A stretch of 64,000 nucleotides of DNA from an uncultured Clostridia bacterium (GTDB lineage: Bacteria > Bacillota > Clostridia > Christensenellales > CAG-917), in assembly GCA_944332995.1 (NCBI GenBank), contig CALVKR010000003.1, positions 1-64,000 of the forward strand, written 5' to 3'. Position numbers and translations under genes: made by a program. Numbering within the stretch: the first letter of the stretch is position 1; every line of letters starts with the position of its first letter. Below, piece by piece: positions 24,494 to 32,293 of the stretch. Below the pieces are notes generated by a model. It was not told where the DNA came from, did not search any database, and was given only the letters and a program-made list of their open reading frames with translations.

Positions 24494-26614
24494 ATGACGG
24501 CACTACAAATAGCTTTGCTGTGCAGCATACTCGTGTCGTTAGCGGCGTTCGGTCTATCCGCCCTGTTTTTCGTTTGGGTGAAAAAACGACCGTCGCAAAA
24601 CGAAACGATAGAAAAGATATCAAAACTCATCGCAAACGGTGCAAAAACTTTTTTAAAAAAGGAATATACCGTGCTTGCCATATTTGCGGCGGTGGCGGCA
24701 ATTGTCATATTGCTGTTTTTGCCCAAGCCGATATGGCAGGAAAATCCCCTGGGCAACGTGTTTATGACGCTTTCGTATCTTTGCGGCACCGTCTTTTCGG
24801 CAATAGCCGGCAAGATAGGAATTATGATTGCCACGATTGCCAACAAAAAGACGGCGGAGGCGGCAAAGACGTCGACGGCAAAGGCGTTTATGACGGGATA
24901 CAGAGGCGGAGCAGTCATGGGTATGGCTGTCGTGGGTGCGTCGCTTATAGGCGTAAGTGCGATTTTTTGGATATTTTCCGATGCAAGCATGCTCCTCGGA
25001 TTTTCCTTCGGAGCAAGTTCCCTTGCCCTGTTCGCTAAAGCCGGCGGAGGAATATTTACCAAAACCGCCGATATCTCCGCCGACCTCGTGGGAAAAGTCG
25101 AATTGGGACTGCCCGAGGACGACCCGAGAAATCCTGCCGTCATAGCGGACAACGTGGGCGACAATGTGGGCGACGTGGCAGGTATGGGCGCCGATCTTTT
25201 CGACAGCAACGTGGCTTCCCTCGCCGCCGCTTTGGTTATATCGAGTTCTATCGACAACACGGCGGGAACGCTGTTTACCCCCGTCGTATTCGTCTATGCG
25301 CTCGTCGGTCTGCTCGCATCGATAATAGGCGTGGCGTTCAACAGAATGGGCAAAAAGGGAAATCCTACAAACGCTCTCAATTTCAGCACCTACGTGACCA
25401 TGGCGCTTTTTGCCTCGCTCACGGCGGTGGCAACGGCGGCGTTTTTCAACAGTGAAATATATTGGAGAGTTTACGGCGCCGCAGTCATCGGACTTGCCGT
25501 GGGAGCGGTCATAGGCATAGCTACCGACTATTTCACCGACGACAGAAGACGCCCCGTCAAAAAGGTGGCGTCGGCGAGCGGCAAAGGTCCTGCCTTTACG
25601 GTGCTGTCGGGTATATCCTATTCCTTTTACAGCACTCTCCCCGCAATGGCGGGAATAGCCGTATCTGCACTTGCCTCGTATAAACTGTGCGAGCCGATAG
25701 CAAACGCCATAGGGCTCTCCCCCGTCGACCTCGGAATGCTCGGCATAGCGATAGCCGCCGTGGGTATGCTCTCCGTCGTGGGAATGATAGTATCCAACGA
25801 CGCATACGGACCCATAGTCGACAATGCAAGAGGACTTGCCGAAATGGGCGGACTCGGTGACGAAGTGATAGCAAGGACGGATATGCTCGACAGCGCAGGC
25901 AACACGGTAAAGGCAATTACCAAGGGCTTTTCGATTGGTGCCGCAGGACTTACCGTCATAGCGCTTTTAGGCGCATTCAGAACGGAAGTAAACGAAGCGG
26001 CGCTCAGCATGGGACTCGGGCTCAATTATCTCAGCGGTTTCGACGTTCTTGACCCCGTCGTGTTTTTCGGAATACTCGTCGGCGGAGCCGTCCCTGCCGT
26101 GTTCAGCGCAATGCTCATGCTCGGCGTGGATAAAAACGCAAGACGTATGGTAGACGAGATACACCGTCAGTTCAAAGAAATCAAGGGACTCAAAGAGGGC
26201 AAAGAAGGCGTCATGCCTCAATACGACAAATGTATATCGATAGCCACCGCCGGCTCTATCAAAGAGCTTATCCCGGCAGGACTTATGACTATAGTTATGA
26301 CACTTGCCGTGGGATTTATAGGCGGCGTCAAAGCCGTTGGCGGATTTTTGCTTGGCAACATAGTCACGGGACTTCTGCTCGCTCTGTTTATGTCCAACGC
26401 AGGCGGACTTTGGGATAATTCCAAAAAGTATATCGAATCCGGCTTCGAGGGCGGAAAGGGCTCGAGGGCGCACAAATCGGCGGTCGTCGGTGATACCGTG
26501 GGTGATCCTTTCAAAGACACCGCAGGACCGTCTATCAACACTCAGATAACCGTCGTATCCCTCATCGCTTCGCTCACTTCCACCCTGTTTTTGTCTTTTT
26601 CCGTTTTCGCATAA
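24494..26614 (+). CDS. hppA: Membrane-bound pyrophosphatase, K+-independent type
   Basis: A 706-aa ion-pumping PPase with about 16 membrane helices. The catalytic loops are present: DISADLVGKVELGLPEDDPR, NPAVIADNVGDNVGDVAGMG, and the C-terminal VVGDTVGDPFKDTAGPSIN. It hydrolyses PPi and pumps H+ (or Na+). The specificity motif reads GNTVKAITKG with K473 and T476, the pair found in K+-independent enzymes; K+-dependent ones carry A and G there. SD AGGAGG lies 6 nt before the ATG. It is monocistronic. Together with the PPi-dependent phosphofructokinase at 48.9 kb it suggests PPi-based energy conservation. Confidence 0.95.
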   Translation: MTALQIALLCSILVSLAAFGLSALFFVWVKKRPSQNETIEKISKLIANGAKTFLKKEYTVLAIFAAVAAIVILLFLPKPIWQENPLGNVFMTLSYLCGTVFSAIAGKIGIMIATIANKKTAEAAKTSTAKAFMTGYRGGAVMGMAVVGASLIGVSAIFWIFSDASMLLGFSFGASSLALFAKAGGGIFTKTADISADLVGKVELGLPEDDPRNPAVIADNVGDNVGDVAGMGADLFDSNVASLAAALVISSSIDNTAGTLFTPVVFVYALVGLLASIIGVAFNRMGKKGNPTNALNFSTYVTMALFASLTAVATAAFFNSEIYWRVYGAAVIGLAVGAVIGIATDYFTDDRRRPVKKVASASGKGPAFTVLSGISYSFYSTLPAMAGIAVSALASYKLCEPIANAIGLSPVDLGMLGIAIAAVGMLSVVGMIVSNDAYGPIVDNARGLAEMGGLGDEVIARTDMLDSAGNTVKAITKGFSIGAAGLTVIALLGAFRTEVNEAALSMGLGLNYLSGFDVLDPVVFFGILVGGAVPAVFSAMLMLGVDKNARRMVDEIHRQFKEIKGLKEGKEGVMPQYDKCISIATAGSIKELIPAGLMTIVMTLAVGFIGGVKAVGGFLLGNIVTGLLLALFMSNAGGLWDNSKKYIESGFEGGKGSRAHKSAVVGDTVGDPFKDTAGPSINTQITVVSLIASLTSTLFLSFSVFA

Positions 26615-26646
26615 AGCGCAAGCGATTTTGGCTAAACGTATAAAAA

Positions 26647-26680
26647 AAAAGAAAAAGGGGGATTTTCCCCTTTTTCTTTT
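26647..26680. terminator. Terminator of hppA
   Basis: Long stem AAAAGAAAAAGGGG / CCCCTTTTTCTTTT with a 6-nt loop, A-rich on the left and T-rich on the right. It can act in both directions between hppA and the converging esterase gene. Confidence 0.9.
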
Positions 26681-26812
26681 GCTTTTTAATTGTTAAATTA
26701 AAAATGTATTTTCCATTTAAATGTTGACAAAACAACGTTTAATGCCTTACGGCTAAAATCTAATATGGCATGGTCAAAGTAAAAATTTATATTGACTATT
26801 GATATTATATTT

Positions 26813-27754
26813 TTATTTTAAATTTTTCAATATAAATTCTGTGCGTTTATTTATTATGTCTTCTAAAAACTTACTGCCCTTTGCTATATCATAGCCATGC
26901 ATGGCGCCCTTGACCATTTCGACGACGACCTCGACGCCCTCTCTTTTTAACCTTTCGGCGTATTTCAGACCTCCGCTTAAAAGGCAATCGTATTCGGCGA
27001 TTTCGATATATGCGTTGGGCAGTCCTTTAAGCGTCTTAGCCTCGGCAGGCATCAAATATCCGTTTGAAATATCTTCGCCGACATCCTGAAGATTACCGGT
27101 ATACAGCTTTAAAAACTTTCTTGCCGCTTGGGCGTTGCACATGGGCGTAGAAGTATACTTTTTCATACTCTCGCTGTCAAAATCTCTGTCCAAAAAAGGA
27201 TACAATAAAATCTGACAGACAGGCATAGGCTTTTTTTCGTCCCTGAGTTTAAGGCACACCGCCGCCGCGAGATTGCCACCGGCACTGTCGCCGGCTACTA
27301 TTATGTTGTTTAAATCGGCTCTGGTCTTCTCGGCGTTTTCCCTCGCCCACAGATAAGCGGCACAGCAGTCGTCAAGAGCCGTCGGGTATTTGTATTTAGG
27401 AGCAAGCCGATAATCGACAAACAGCAAACGGCAGCCTGATTTTGCCGTCAGATTTTTTAACATATCGAACTCGTGCGACGGGCATGGGTAGACAAATCCC
27501 CCGCCGTGGAAAAAAACTATCAAAGGAAGTTTTCCGTTAGCCGATATCGGAGAAAACAAAGCGGCAGGAAGTTTTGCCCCGTCCGACGGTATGGAAAACT
27601 TTTCCACAACGACGTCGCCCGACGGCTTGAGTTTTTTATAATCCTGTCTCAGCACACTCTGAAACAAAGGCAAAAGCGCCGTCACGGTGGGGATTTTCAT
27701 AAAACGGTATTTTTTCAATTCCTCACGGTATATTATCTTGTCCTTATTTGCCAT
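26813..27754 (-). CDS. Alpha/beta hydrolase, hormone-sensitive lipase family esterase
   Basis: A 313-aa alpha/beta hydrolase of the HSL/family IV type. The oxyanion motif HGGGFVYPCP, the nucleophile elbow GDSAGGNLA, the acid in an EYDCLLSGG stretch and the histidine in GAMHGYDI complete the triad. These esterases act on short-chain acyl esters; the physiological substrate is unknown. There is no signal peptide, so it is cytoplasmic. SD GGAGG is well placed. It lies 73 bp after the kinase-like gene on the same strand. Confidence 0.85.
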   Translation of the reverse strand: MANKDKIIYREELKKYRFMKIPTVTALLPLFQSVLRQDYKKLKPSGDVVVEKFSIPSDGAKLPAALFSPISANGKLPLIVFFHGGGFVYPCPSHEFDMLKNLTAKSGCRLLFVDYRLAPKYKYPTALDDCCAAYLWARENAEKTRADLNNIIVAGDSAGGNLAAAVCLKLRDEKKPMPVCQILLYPFLDRDFDSESMKKYTSTPMCNAQAARKFLKLYTGNLQDVGEDISNGYLMPAEAKTLKGLPNAYIEIAEYDCLLSGGLKYAERLKREGVEVVVEMVKGAMHGYDIAKGSKFLEDIINKRTEFILKNLK

Positions 27755-27827
27755 AATTCCTCCGAAATATTTTCGCCCCGAGATTTAACCTGCCATAACT
27801 CAACCGAATTGACCGATTTTATCCTTT

Positions 27828-28817
27828 TTACTTTTTCTTTTTTATACTACGCTCATTGCCCTGTCCGCTGAGAATTTTCAGCCGTCTTTTCATATTATTG
27901 ACTAACGGATTCATAATCAACGGAATTATTACCCCGGATTTTATAAAGCAAAATACTTCGTTCCAAAGAGCATAAAAGGCGAGTTTATCTTCTATATGCC
28001 TGCTTTCACCGTATTTGCGCCTGTATATCTTGCCGAGAAAAAACCGTCTTCCCGTCAGATTGTAAAACTGAAAGAGGTCGTATTCTACGTCGGCAAACAA
28101 GCTTGACAGAGGGTCGATAAAGGCTATATCCCCCTTTTTTGAAATAAGCACGTTTCCAACGTTCAGATCGCCGTGGATAAGACATGCGGTTTGAGGAGCC
28201 TCGCAAAATATCTTATCGAACATATCCCATGCCCTTTCCATGACAAGAGTTATTTTTTTTGACAGCTCGCCCGCATTTGCGTATTTTCTCGCCTGACAGA
28301 GCACACGATACGCAAACGGTTTATAATAATCTATCCAGCCGTCAAACATCGGATTTTGAGCGTCGCCGAATTTATCGCTTTTTACAAGGTGCAATTCGTG
28401 CAACGAATCGACTATTCTCTCGCCTATAAGCGTCCTTTTCTTTTTAGGAGCAAAATAATATTTCAAGCTGAAAAGCAACGGCTTACCATCGAGATATTCC
28501 ATTATATATCCGTCGCACGGGATTTTTTCGTCCTTAAGCCTTACAAAATATGGACGCGGCGATTTAACGGACAGCTTGTCGTGAAGGAGAGCAAGATCAA
28601 AAAAATCTTTTTTTGCCATACCGTCCGCCGTCAGAAGTTTAACTACAAAACTCTCGCCGTCTTTTTTGGCAACTTTGTATGCCCTGCCAAACGAGCCACC
28701 GCCAAGATATTTTATTTTAACGGGAGCTTCTTTCAAATATTCTGTCGCCATATCAAAAGCGAATTTTTTTCCCTCTTTTTTACCGACCGGAAAAGCTTTA
28801 AGTCTTTCCACTTCCAT
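27828..28817 (-). CDS. APH/fructosamine kinase-fold phosphotransferase
   Basis: A 329-aa protein-kinase-like small-molecule kinase. The nucleotide loop is YLGGGSFGRAYKV (residues about 38-50), the ATP lysine is in SFVVKLL, the hinge is IMEYLDG, the catalytic loop is HGDLNVGNVLI, and the metal aspartate is in FIDPLSS. This matches aminoglycoside/choline/fructosamine kinase-type enzymes, but substrate specificity cannot be inferred. The C-terminus ends with basic residues KKKK. SD AGGGTGA precedes the ATG. Confidence 0.8.
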   Translation of the reverse strand: MEVERLKAFPVGKKEGKKFAFDMATEYLKEAPVKIKYLGGGSFGRAYKVAKKDGESFVVKLLTADGMAKKDFFDLALLHDKLSVKSPRPYFVRLKDEKIPCDGYIMEYLDGKPLLFSLKYYFAPKKKRTLIGERIVDSLHELHLVKSDKFGDAQNPMFDGWIDYYKPFAYRVLCQARKYANAGELSKKITLVMERAWDMFDKIFCEAPQTACLIHGDLNVGNVLISKKGDIAFIDPLSSLFADVEYDLFQFYNLTGRRFFLGKIYRRKYGESRHIEDKLAFYALWNEVFCFIKSGVIIPLIMNPLVNNMKRRLKILSGQGNERSIKKKK

Positions 28818-28973
28818 ACGTTCACCCTACACAAAACCTTCTTAGCCCGAACACACTTTAAAGGAAAGTTATTCTGTGTCGCAGCTAATATTTATTTTAT
28901 CATCCGAAAACGAAAAAGTAAATAAGGAAAATTAAAAGGCAATGTTATATGCTCGCCTCATTATAAAAATGCA

Positions 28974-29001
28974 TAAAAAAAGGAGCAAACGATTTTGCTC
29001 C
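28974..29001 (-). terminator. Terminator of the tRNA-Ala/tRNA-Ile unit
   Basis: Stem GGAGCAAA / TTTGCTCC with a 4-nt loop, followed on the minus strand by eight T. It starts 7 bases after the tRNA-Ile CCA end. Confidence 0.85.
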
Positions 29002-29007
29002 GTATGT

Positions 29008-29084
29008 TGGTGGGATCAAGTAGACTCGAACTACCGACCTCACGCTTATCAGGCGTGTGCTCTAACCTGCTGAGCTATGATCCC
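29008..29084 (-). tRNA. tRNA-Ile (anticodon GAT)
   Basis: A complete cloverleaf: acceptor GGGATCA / TGATCCC, D arm with GCTCAGCAGGTTAGAGC, anticodon loop CTGATAA with GAT, T arm with GGTTCGAG-like loop (GTTCGAGTC), and encoded CCA. The anticodon bases are at 29048-29050. Confidence 0.97.
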
Positions 29085-29118
29085 AAAATTTTAGCCCGCC
29101 ATAGCGGACTTTTTTATT

Positions 29119-29194
29119 TGGTGGAGATAAACGGGTTCGAACCGTTGACCTCTTGAATGCAAATCAAGCGCTCTACCAACTGAGCTATACCCCC
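29119..29194 (-). tRNA. tRNA-Ala (anticodon TGC)
   Basis: A complete cloverleaf with acceptor GGGGGTA / TATCTCC. Its third pair is G3-U70, the alanine identity element. The anticodon loop is TTTGCAT, the T loop GTTCGAACC, and CCA is encoded. It is transcribed first, 34 bp before tRNA-Ile. These two tRNAs are often found inside rRNA spacers, but there is no rRNA sequence here. Confidence 0.97.
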
Positions 29195-29215
29195 GCATGC
29201 GTTTCAAGCCTGTTT

Positions 29216-29244
29216 AGTATAACAACTTAGGCGAATTATGTCAA
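29216..29244 (-). promoter_or_regulatory. Sigma-A promoter of the tRNA unit
   Basis: Minus strand: -35 TTGACA, 17-bp spacer, -10 TATACT with an upstream TG. One of the strongest promoters in the window. Confidence 0.85.
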
Positions 29245-29288
29245 CAAAATACGCCTGTTTTTTTTAATTTTTTAAGTTAAGTCGGCTC

Positions 29289-29621
29289 TTACGCTTTTTC
29301 GTTTAAGTAGGTTTGCATTTTGTTTTTTAAGGACAGATAAGCGTTTGAAACCTCGAGTATATATCTTTGCCTGTCCTGCGGAGAAAGACTTTTCATGTAG
29401 TCTTTGTCGCTGAGCTGCAAAATGGGATTTTCCACCTCGACTCCTCTATCGAGAAGGTCTTTCATCTTTTTATAAACTTCCGTTTCCATGGGCGTGAGCG
29501 AACTTTTGGCGTCCGCTTTATCGAGCGCTCCGTAGTTTACGTAGTCGTTTAATTTCATGCGTCTTTTTGCTTCCTGGGCAAGCTGTCTTATCGGACAATC
29601 GGGATGTTTTACGTTACTCAT
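29289..29621 (-). CDS. Small hypothetical protein
   Basis: A 110-aa, all-helical charged protein that I do not recognise. It starts MSNVKHPDCPIRQLAQEAKR and continues with a helix-rich body (LTPMETEVYKKMKDLLDRG, LSPQDRQRYILEVSNAY). It has no signal or membrane segment. GAGG lies 9 nt before the ATG at 29621; the frame stays open upstream, but those starts lack a ribosome binding site. Upstream, TTTTGTCTTA is repeated near 29683-29703, and a TGCTATACT extended -10 lies just before the gene. Confidence 0.65.
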   Translation of the reverse strand: MSNVKHPDCPIRQLAQEAKRRMKLNDYVNYGALDKADAKSSLTPMETEVYKKMKDLLDRGVEVENPILQLSDKDYMKSLSPQDRQRYILEVSNAYLSLKNKMQTYLNEKA

Positions 29622-29823
29622 ATATTTTACCTCGGACATAAGTATAGCAAAAAATCCGCCAAATGGAGCGTCATCGACAAAATAAGACAAAATAAGACAA
29701 ATAAATTTTGAGCGTTAACATAGGCATTCCCCTTTTGCCTGTTTTTTATTGTCAACAAAAAAAAACAAAACCGAACGGGGCGACATTAGCGCCGATACCT
29801 GCTATATGCTAATGACAGATTAA

Positions 29824-29851
29824 ATAAAAAGCCGAAATCTGAATTTCGGCT
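29824..29851 (-). terminator. Terminator of the MATE gene
   Basis: Stem AGCCGAAAT / ATTTCGGCT with a 4-nt loop, then TTTTATTTAA on the minus strand, 7 bases after the stop. Confidence 0.88.
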
Positions 29852-29857
29852 GCTTGT

Positions 29858-31234
29858 TTAATCTTTTTGCTTTATATACGGATTTGGCGTCCCGTCCAAA
29901 AATGATATATACTTTTGACGTCTGTTCTTTCTGCCCGTTCCCGAAAAGAGAGTAAGACAAAGCGCAATAGCAAGCGTCAAAAGTTCCGAAGCGGTAAAGG
30001 AATACCACACGCCGTCCATACCGTAAACCGAGGACAGGATAAAGAGGAAAGACACTATCGAAACAAAGCCTCTCGAAAGGGAGATTATCATAGCCCTTAG
30101 CGCCTTTTCGCAGGCGTTTAAATACTGCGAAAGCACGACGTTTATTCCCGAAATAAAGAAGCCGATAAAGTATATCTTTAAACCGTTTGCCGCCATGGCG
30201 TTTAAAGTCATATCGTTTTCGCTGTTGAAAATGAGTGCCAAAGAATCCGCCTTGAACGCCACAACGGAATACAGCACGGCTGAAATCAAAAGCGACAGCA
30301 ATATAGCCAAAAATACAACCGCCAAAGCCTTTTTCTTTTTAGCTACGGCATAATACTCGCTTATCTGCGGCTGAATACCCTGCGCTATGCCCATATACAG
30401 CGAGATGGTAACAAAAGCCAGATTGAGCACTATTCCGTATGCGGCTACACCCACTTTTCCGCTAAGCCCCATAATGACGATATTGAATATGACCGTCGTC
30501 AAGCCAAACGCAAATTCGACGAAAAAAGACGGTGCGCCAAGCGACAGAGTTTTCGTTATATGTCTTGCCTCGAACCTGACGGCTTTCAGTCTGAAAGTGT
30601 TGCGCTTTGTCAGAAAATGCAAAGATAAAATGATAAGGCTTATCACGGGCGAAAATACCGTGGCGAGCGCCGCTCCCTCCATGCCCATGTTGCACACGAT
30701 GACCAGTACCCAATCGAACAGCACGTTAAACAGCGAGCCGACAACCATAGCCGTCATTGCAAGCTGAGGATTGTGGTCGTTTCGGACGAAACAAAGCACT
30801 ATCTGGTTTAATATGAATACGGGCGCAAACCCGACAAGAAGCCTTAAATATCCGCCCGTCAAAGGCACGAGCTCGCCGCTTGCTCCCAAAAGCGAGGCAA
30901 TCTGTTCGGGAATGGAAACACCCAAAATCATGAGCACGCCGCCCACTATCGCCCCCGTAAAAAAGGTATTTGAATAAAGCCTGTCCGCCTCGTCGTTTAA
31001 CCCTCTTGCCTTTAACACGGCAAACCTCGTTCCGCCTCCGATGCCGAACATAAGCCCCGTGGCGTTGATGAGGTTAAACGCCGGTATGGCAAAATTGAGC
31101 GAGCTGAGCCCGTTTACTCCAAGCGCCTGCGAAACGAAAAAGGTGTCCGCTAAAATATAGCAAGACAGAGCCACCATTCCCGCCACGTTGGCTGTGACGT
31201 ATTTAAAAAAGTTTTTGACGAGAGTTTTGTCCAC
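29858..31234 (-). CDS. MATE family multidrug/cation antiporter
   Basis: A 458-aa membrane protein with 12 predicted helices in two six-helix halves. The first half contains ADTFFVSQALGVNGLSSLN and FGIGGGTRFAVLKARGLND, which match MATE exporters of the DinF/MepA branch. Such proteins export cationic or lipid-like compounds with H+ or Na+; the substrate is unknown. The start is GTG at 31234. No usable SD is present: AAGG lies 1 nt before the GTG. A TTTACA-N17-TAGATT promoter ends 6 bp before the start codon, suggesting a leaderless mRNA. Confidence 0.88.
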   Translation of the reverse strand: MDKTLVKNFFKYVTANVAGMVALSCYILADTFFVSQALGVNGLSSLNFAIPAFNLINATGLMFGIGGGTRFAVLKARGLNDEADRLYSNTFFTGAIVGGVLMILGVSIPEQIASLLGASGELVPLTGGYLRLLVGFAPVFILNQIVLCFVRNDHNPQLAMTAMVVGSLFNVLFDWVLVIVCNMGMEGAALATVFSPVISLIILSLHFLTKRNTFRLKAVRFEARHITKTLSLGAPSFFVEFAFGLTTVIFNIVIMGLSGKVGVAAYGIVLNLAFVTISLYMGIAQGIQPQISEYYAVAKKKKALAVVFLAILLSLLISAVLYSVVAFKADSLALIFNSENDMTLNAMAANGLKIYFIGFFISGINVVLSQYLNACEKALRAMIISLSRGFVSIVSFLFILSSVYGMDGVWYSFTASELLTLAIALCLTLFSGTGRKNRRQKYISFLDGTPNPYIKQKD

Positions 31235-31240
31235 GCCTTC

Positions 31241-31269
31241 AATCTATCATAAACGGCGCTGAATGTAAA
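31241..31269 (-). promoter_or_regulatory. Promoter abutting the MATE start codon
   Basis: Minus strand: -35 TTTACA, 17-bp spacer, -10 TAGATT with TG one base upstream; only GAAGGC separates the -10 from the GTG start codon. Transcription would begin at or beside the start codon. Confidence 0.6.
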
Positions 31270-31490
31270 ATGAAAAAAGCTAACCCGTTATTTATTTTGT
31301 TTAAACTGCAATTTAAACTGACTGAGTATGATTATCGGCTGCGATACGCAACGTTTGCCGTAGTATCGTCGCATTGCGTTTATAAAATTATCGCCGGCGT
31401 TTTATCGGGACACTTTATCTATTTCCTTATATGGCATTAACTAAAAGATATGGCGTATCATATCCTTTTTAAATAAAACGAATTTGTTTA

Positions 31491-31519
31491 AAAACGGCTT
31501 TAAAACTTTTAGCCGTTTT
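31491..31519. terminator. Second hairpin after rubrerythrin
   Basis: Stem AAAACGGCT / AGCCGTTTT with an 11-nt loop, followed by T6 on the plus strand. It backs up the terminator at 31529-31549. Confidence 0.6.
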
Positions 31520-31525
31520 TTCGTT

Positions 31526-31549
31526 AAAATAAAAAGCCGACCTTTCGGC
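31526..31549 (-). terminator. Terminator of rubrerythrin
   Basis: Stem GCCGA / TCGGC with a 4-nt loop, followed by TTTTTATTTT on the minus strand, 14 bases after the stop. Confidence 0.75.
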
Positions 31550-31562
31550 CGACTTTTAAATT

Positions 31563-32156
31563 TTAGTTTTCGTCTTCGATTTTGAGCATTGCGCTGCCCT
31601 GTTTTGCCTGACATATCGGGCAAACCTTAAACGCTTCCTTTGCCGTGTGCTCATAACCGCAGGAAGAACACTTCCATTTTACCGCCTTATCCTTTTTATA
31701 CAGCGTACCGTTTTTCATTTGCGTGTATAGCTGTTCAAAAAGCATCTTGTGGCAGTTTTCCACCTGAGTTATGTTGGTAAAGAGATTTGCGATATCGGTA
31801 AATCCCTCCTCTTTTGCCACCTTGGCAAATTCCGGATAAATTTTTACCGCCTCGTTGCTTTCGTCCTCCGACGCAAACTTAAGGTTGTCCAACAGATTCC
31901 ATTTTTCCTTGAAAGGATAGCCTGCGCATACCTCGGCGTTTTCTATCGGTTTATCCGACGCCGTCTGAATGAACGAATAAAACATTCTGGCGTGATTGAA
32001 TTCGTTATACGCCACCTTATCGATAAGCTCCGCCATGGCAACGTAACCTTCGTTTCTTGCGCCGTATTCGATAAACTCATATCTCGTCCTTGCCTGACAT
32101 TCGCCGGCATAGGCTCTGACTAAATTTGCAAACGTTTTACTTTTAATAAGTTCCAT
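31563..32156 (-). CDS. rbr: Rubrerythrin
   Basis: A 197-aa rubrerythrin. The N-terminal ferritin-like domain provides the di-iron ligands (ECQARTRYEFIEYGARNEGY, and VAYNEFNHARMF with E-x2-H), and the C-terminal rubredoxin domain has two CxxC knuckles (CSSCGYEH and CPICQAKQ). It acts as an NADH-linked peroxidase protecting anaerobes from hydrogen peroxide. GGAGG precedes the ATG but is enclosed in a hairpin (32160-32176). It is monocistronic with its own terminators. Confidence 0.97.
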   Translation of the reverse strand: MELIKSKTFANLVRAYAGECQARTRYEFIEYGARNEGYVAMAELIDKVAYNEFNHARMFYSFIQTASDKPIENAEVCAGYPFKEKWNLLDNLKFASEDESNEAVKIYPEFAKVAKEEGFTDIANLFTNITQVENCHKMLFEQLYTQMKNGTLYKKDKAVKWKCSSCGYEHTAKEAFKVCPICQAKQGSAMLKIEDEN

Positions 32157-32159
32157 ATT

Positions 32160-32176
32160 ACCTCCACAGAGGAAGT
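32160..32176 (-). promoter_or_regulatory. Hairpin enclosing the rubrerythrin ribosome binding site
   Basis: On the mRNA, ACUUCC pairs with GGAGGU across a 5-nt loop (one G-U pair), so the whole SD is in a 6-bp stem 4 nt before the AUG. It may limit translation until melted or bound. Confidence 0.5.
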
Positions 32177-32224
32177 ATCGTCATTTATGGCAAATTTAAT
32201 TCTTCTTACAAAAAATATTTTGCG

Positions 32225-32249
32225 TAAAAAAAGCCGCACTGCGTGCGAC
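32225..32249 (-). terminator. Terminator of the exonuclease gene
   Basis: Stem GTCGCAC / GTGCGGC with a 3-nt loop and one wobble pair, followed by TTTTTTTA on the minus strand. Confidence 0.8.
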
Positions 32250-32293
32250 TTAAATTGAGCTTTAAACTGGCGCTGAGCTCCGACGATACGGCG

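Noticed and set aside
29008-29194. Remnant of an rRNA operon around tRNA-Ala/tRNA-Ile
   Set aside because: No 16S or 23S sequence flanks them; they have their own promoter and terminator.
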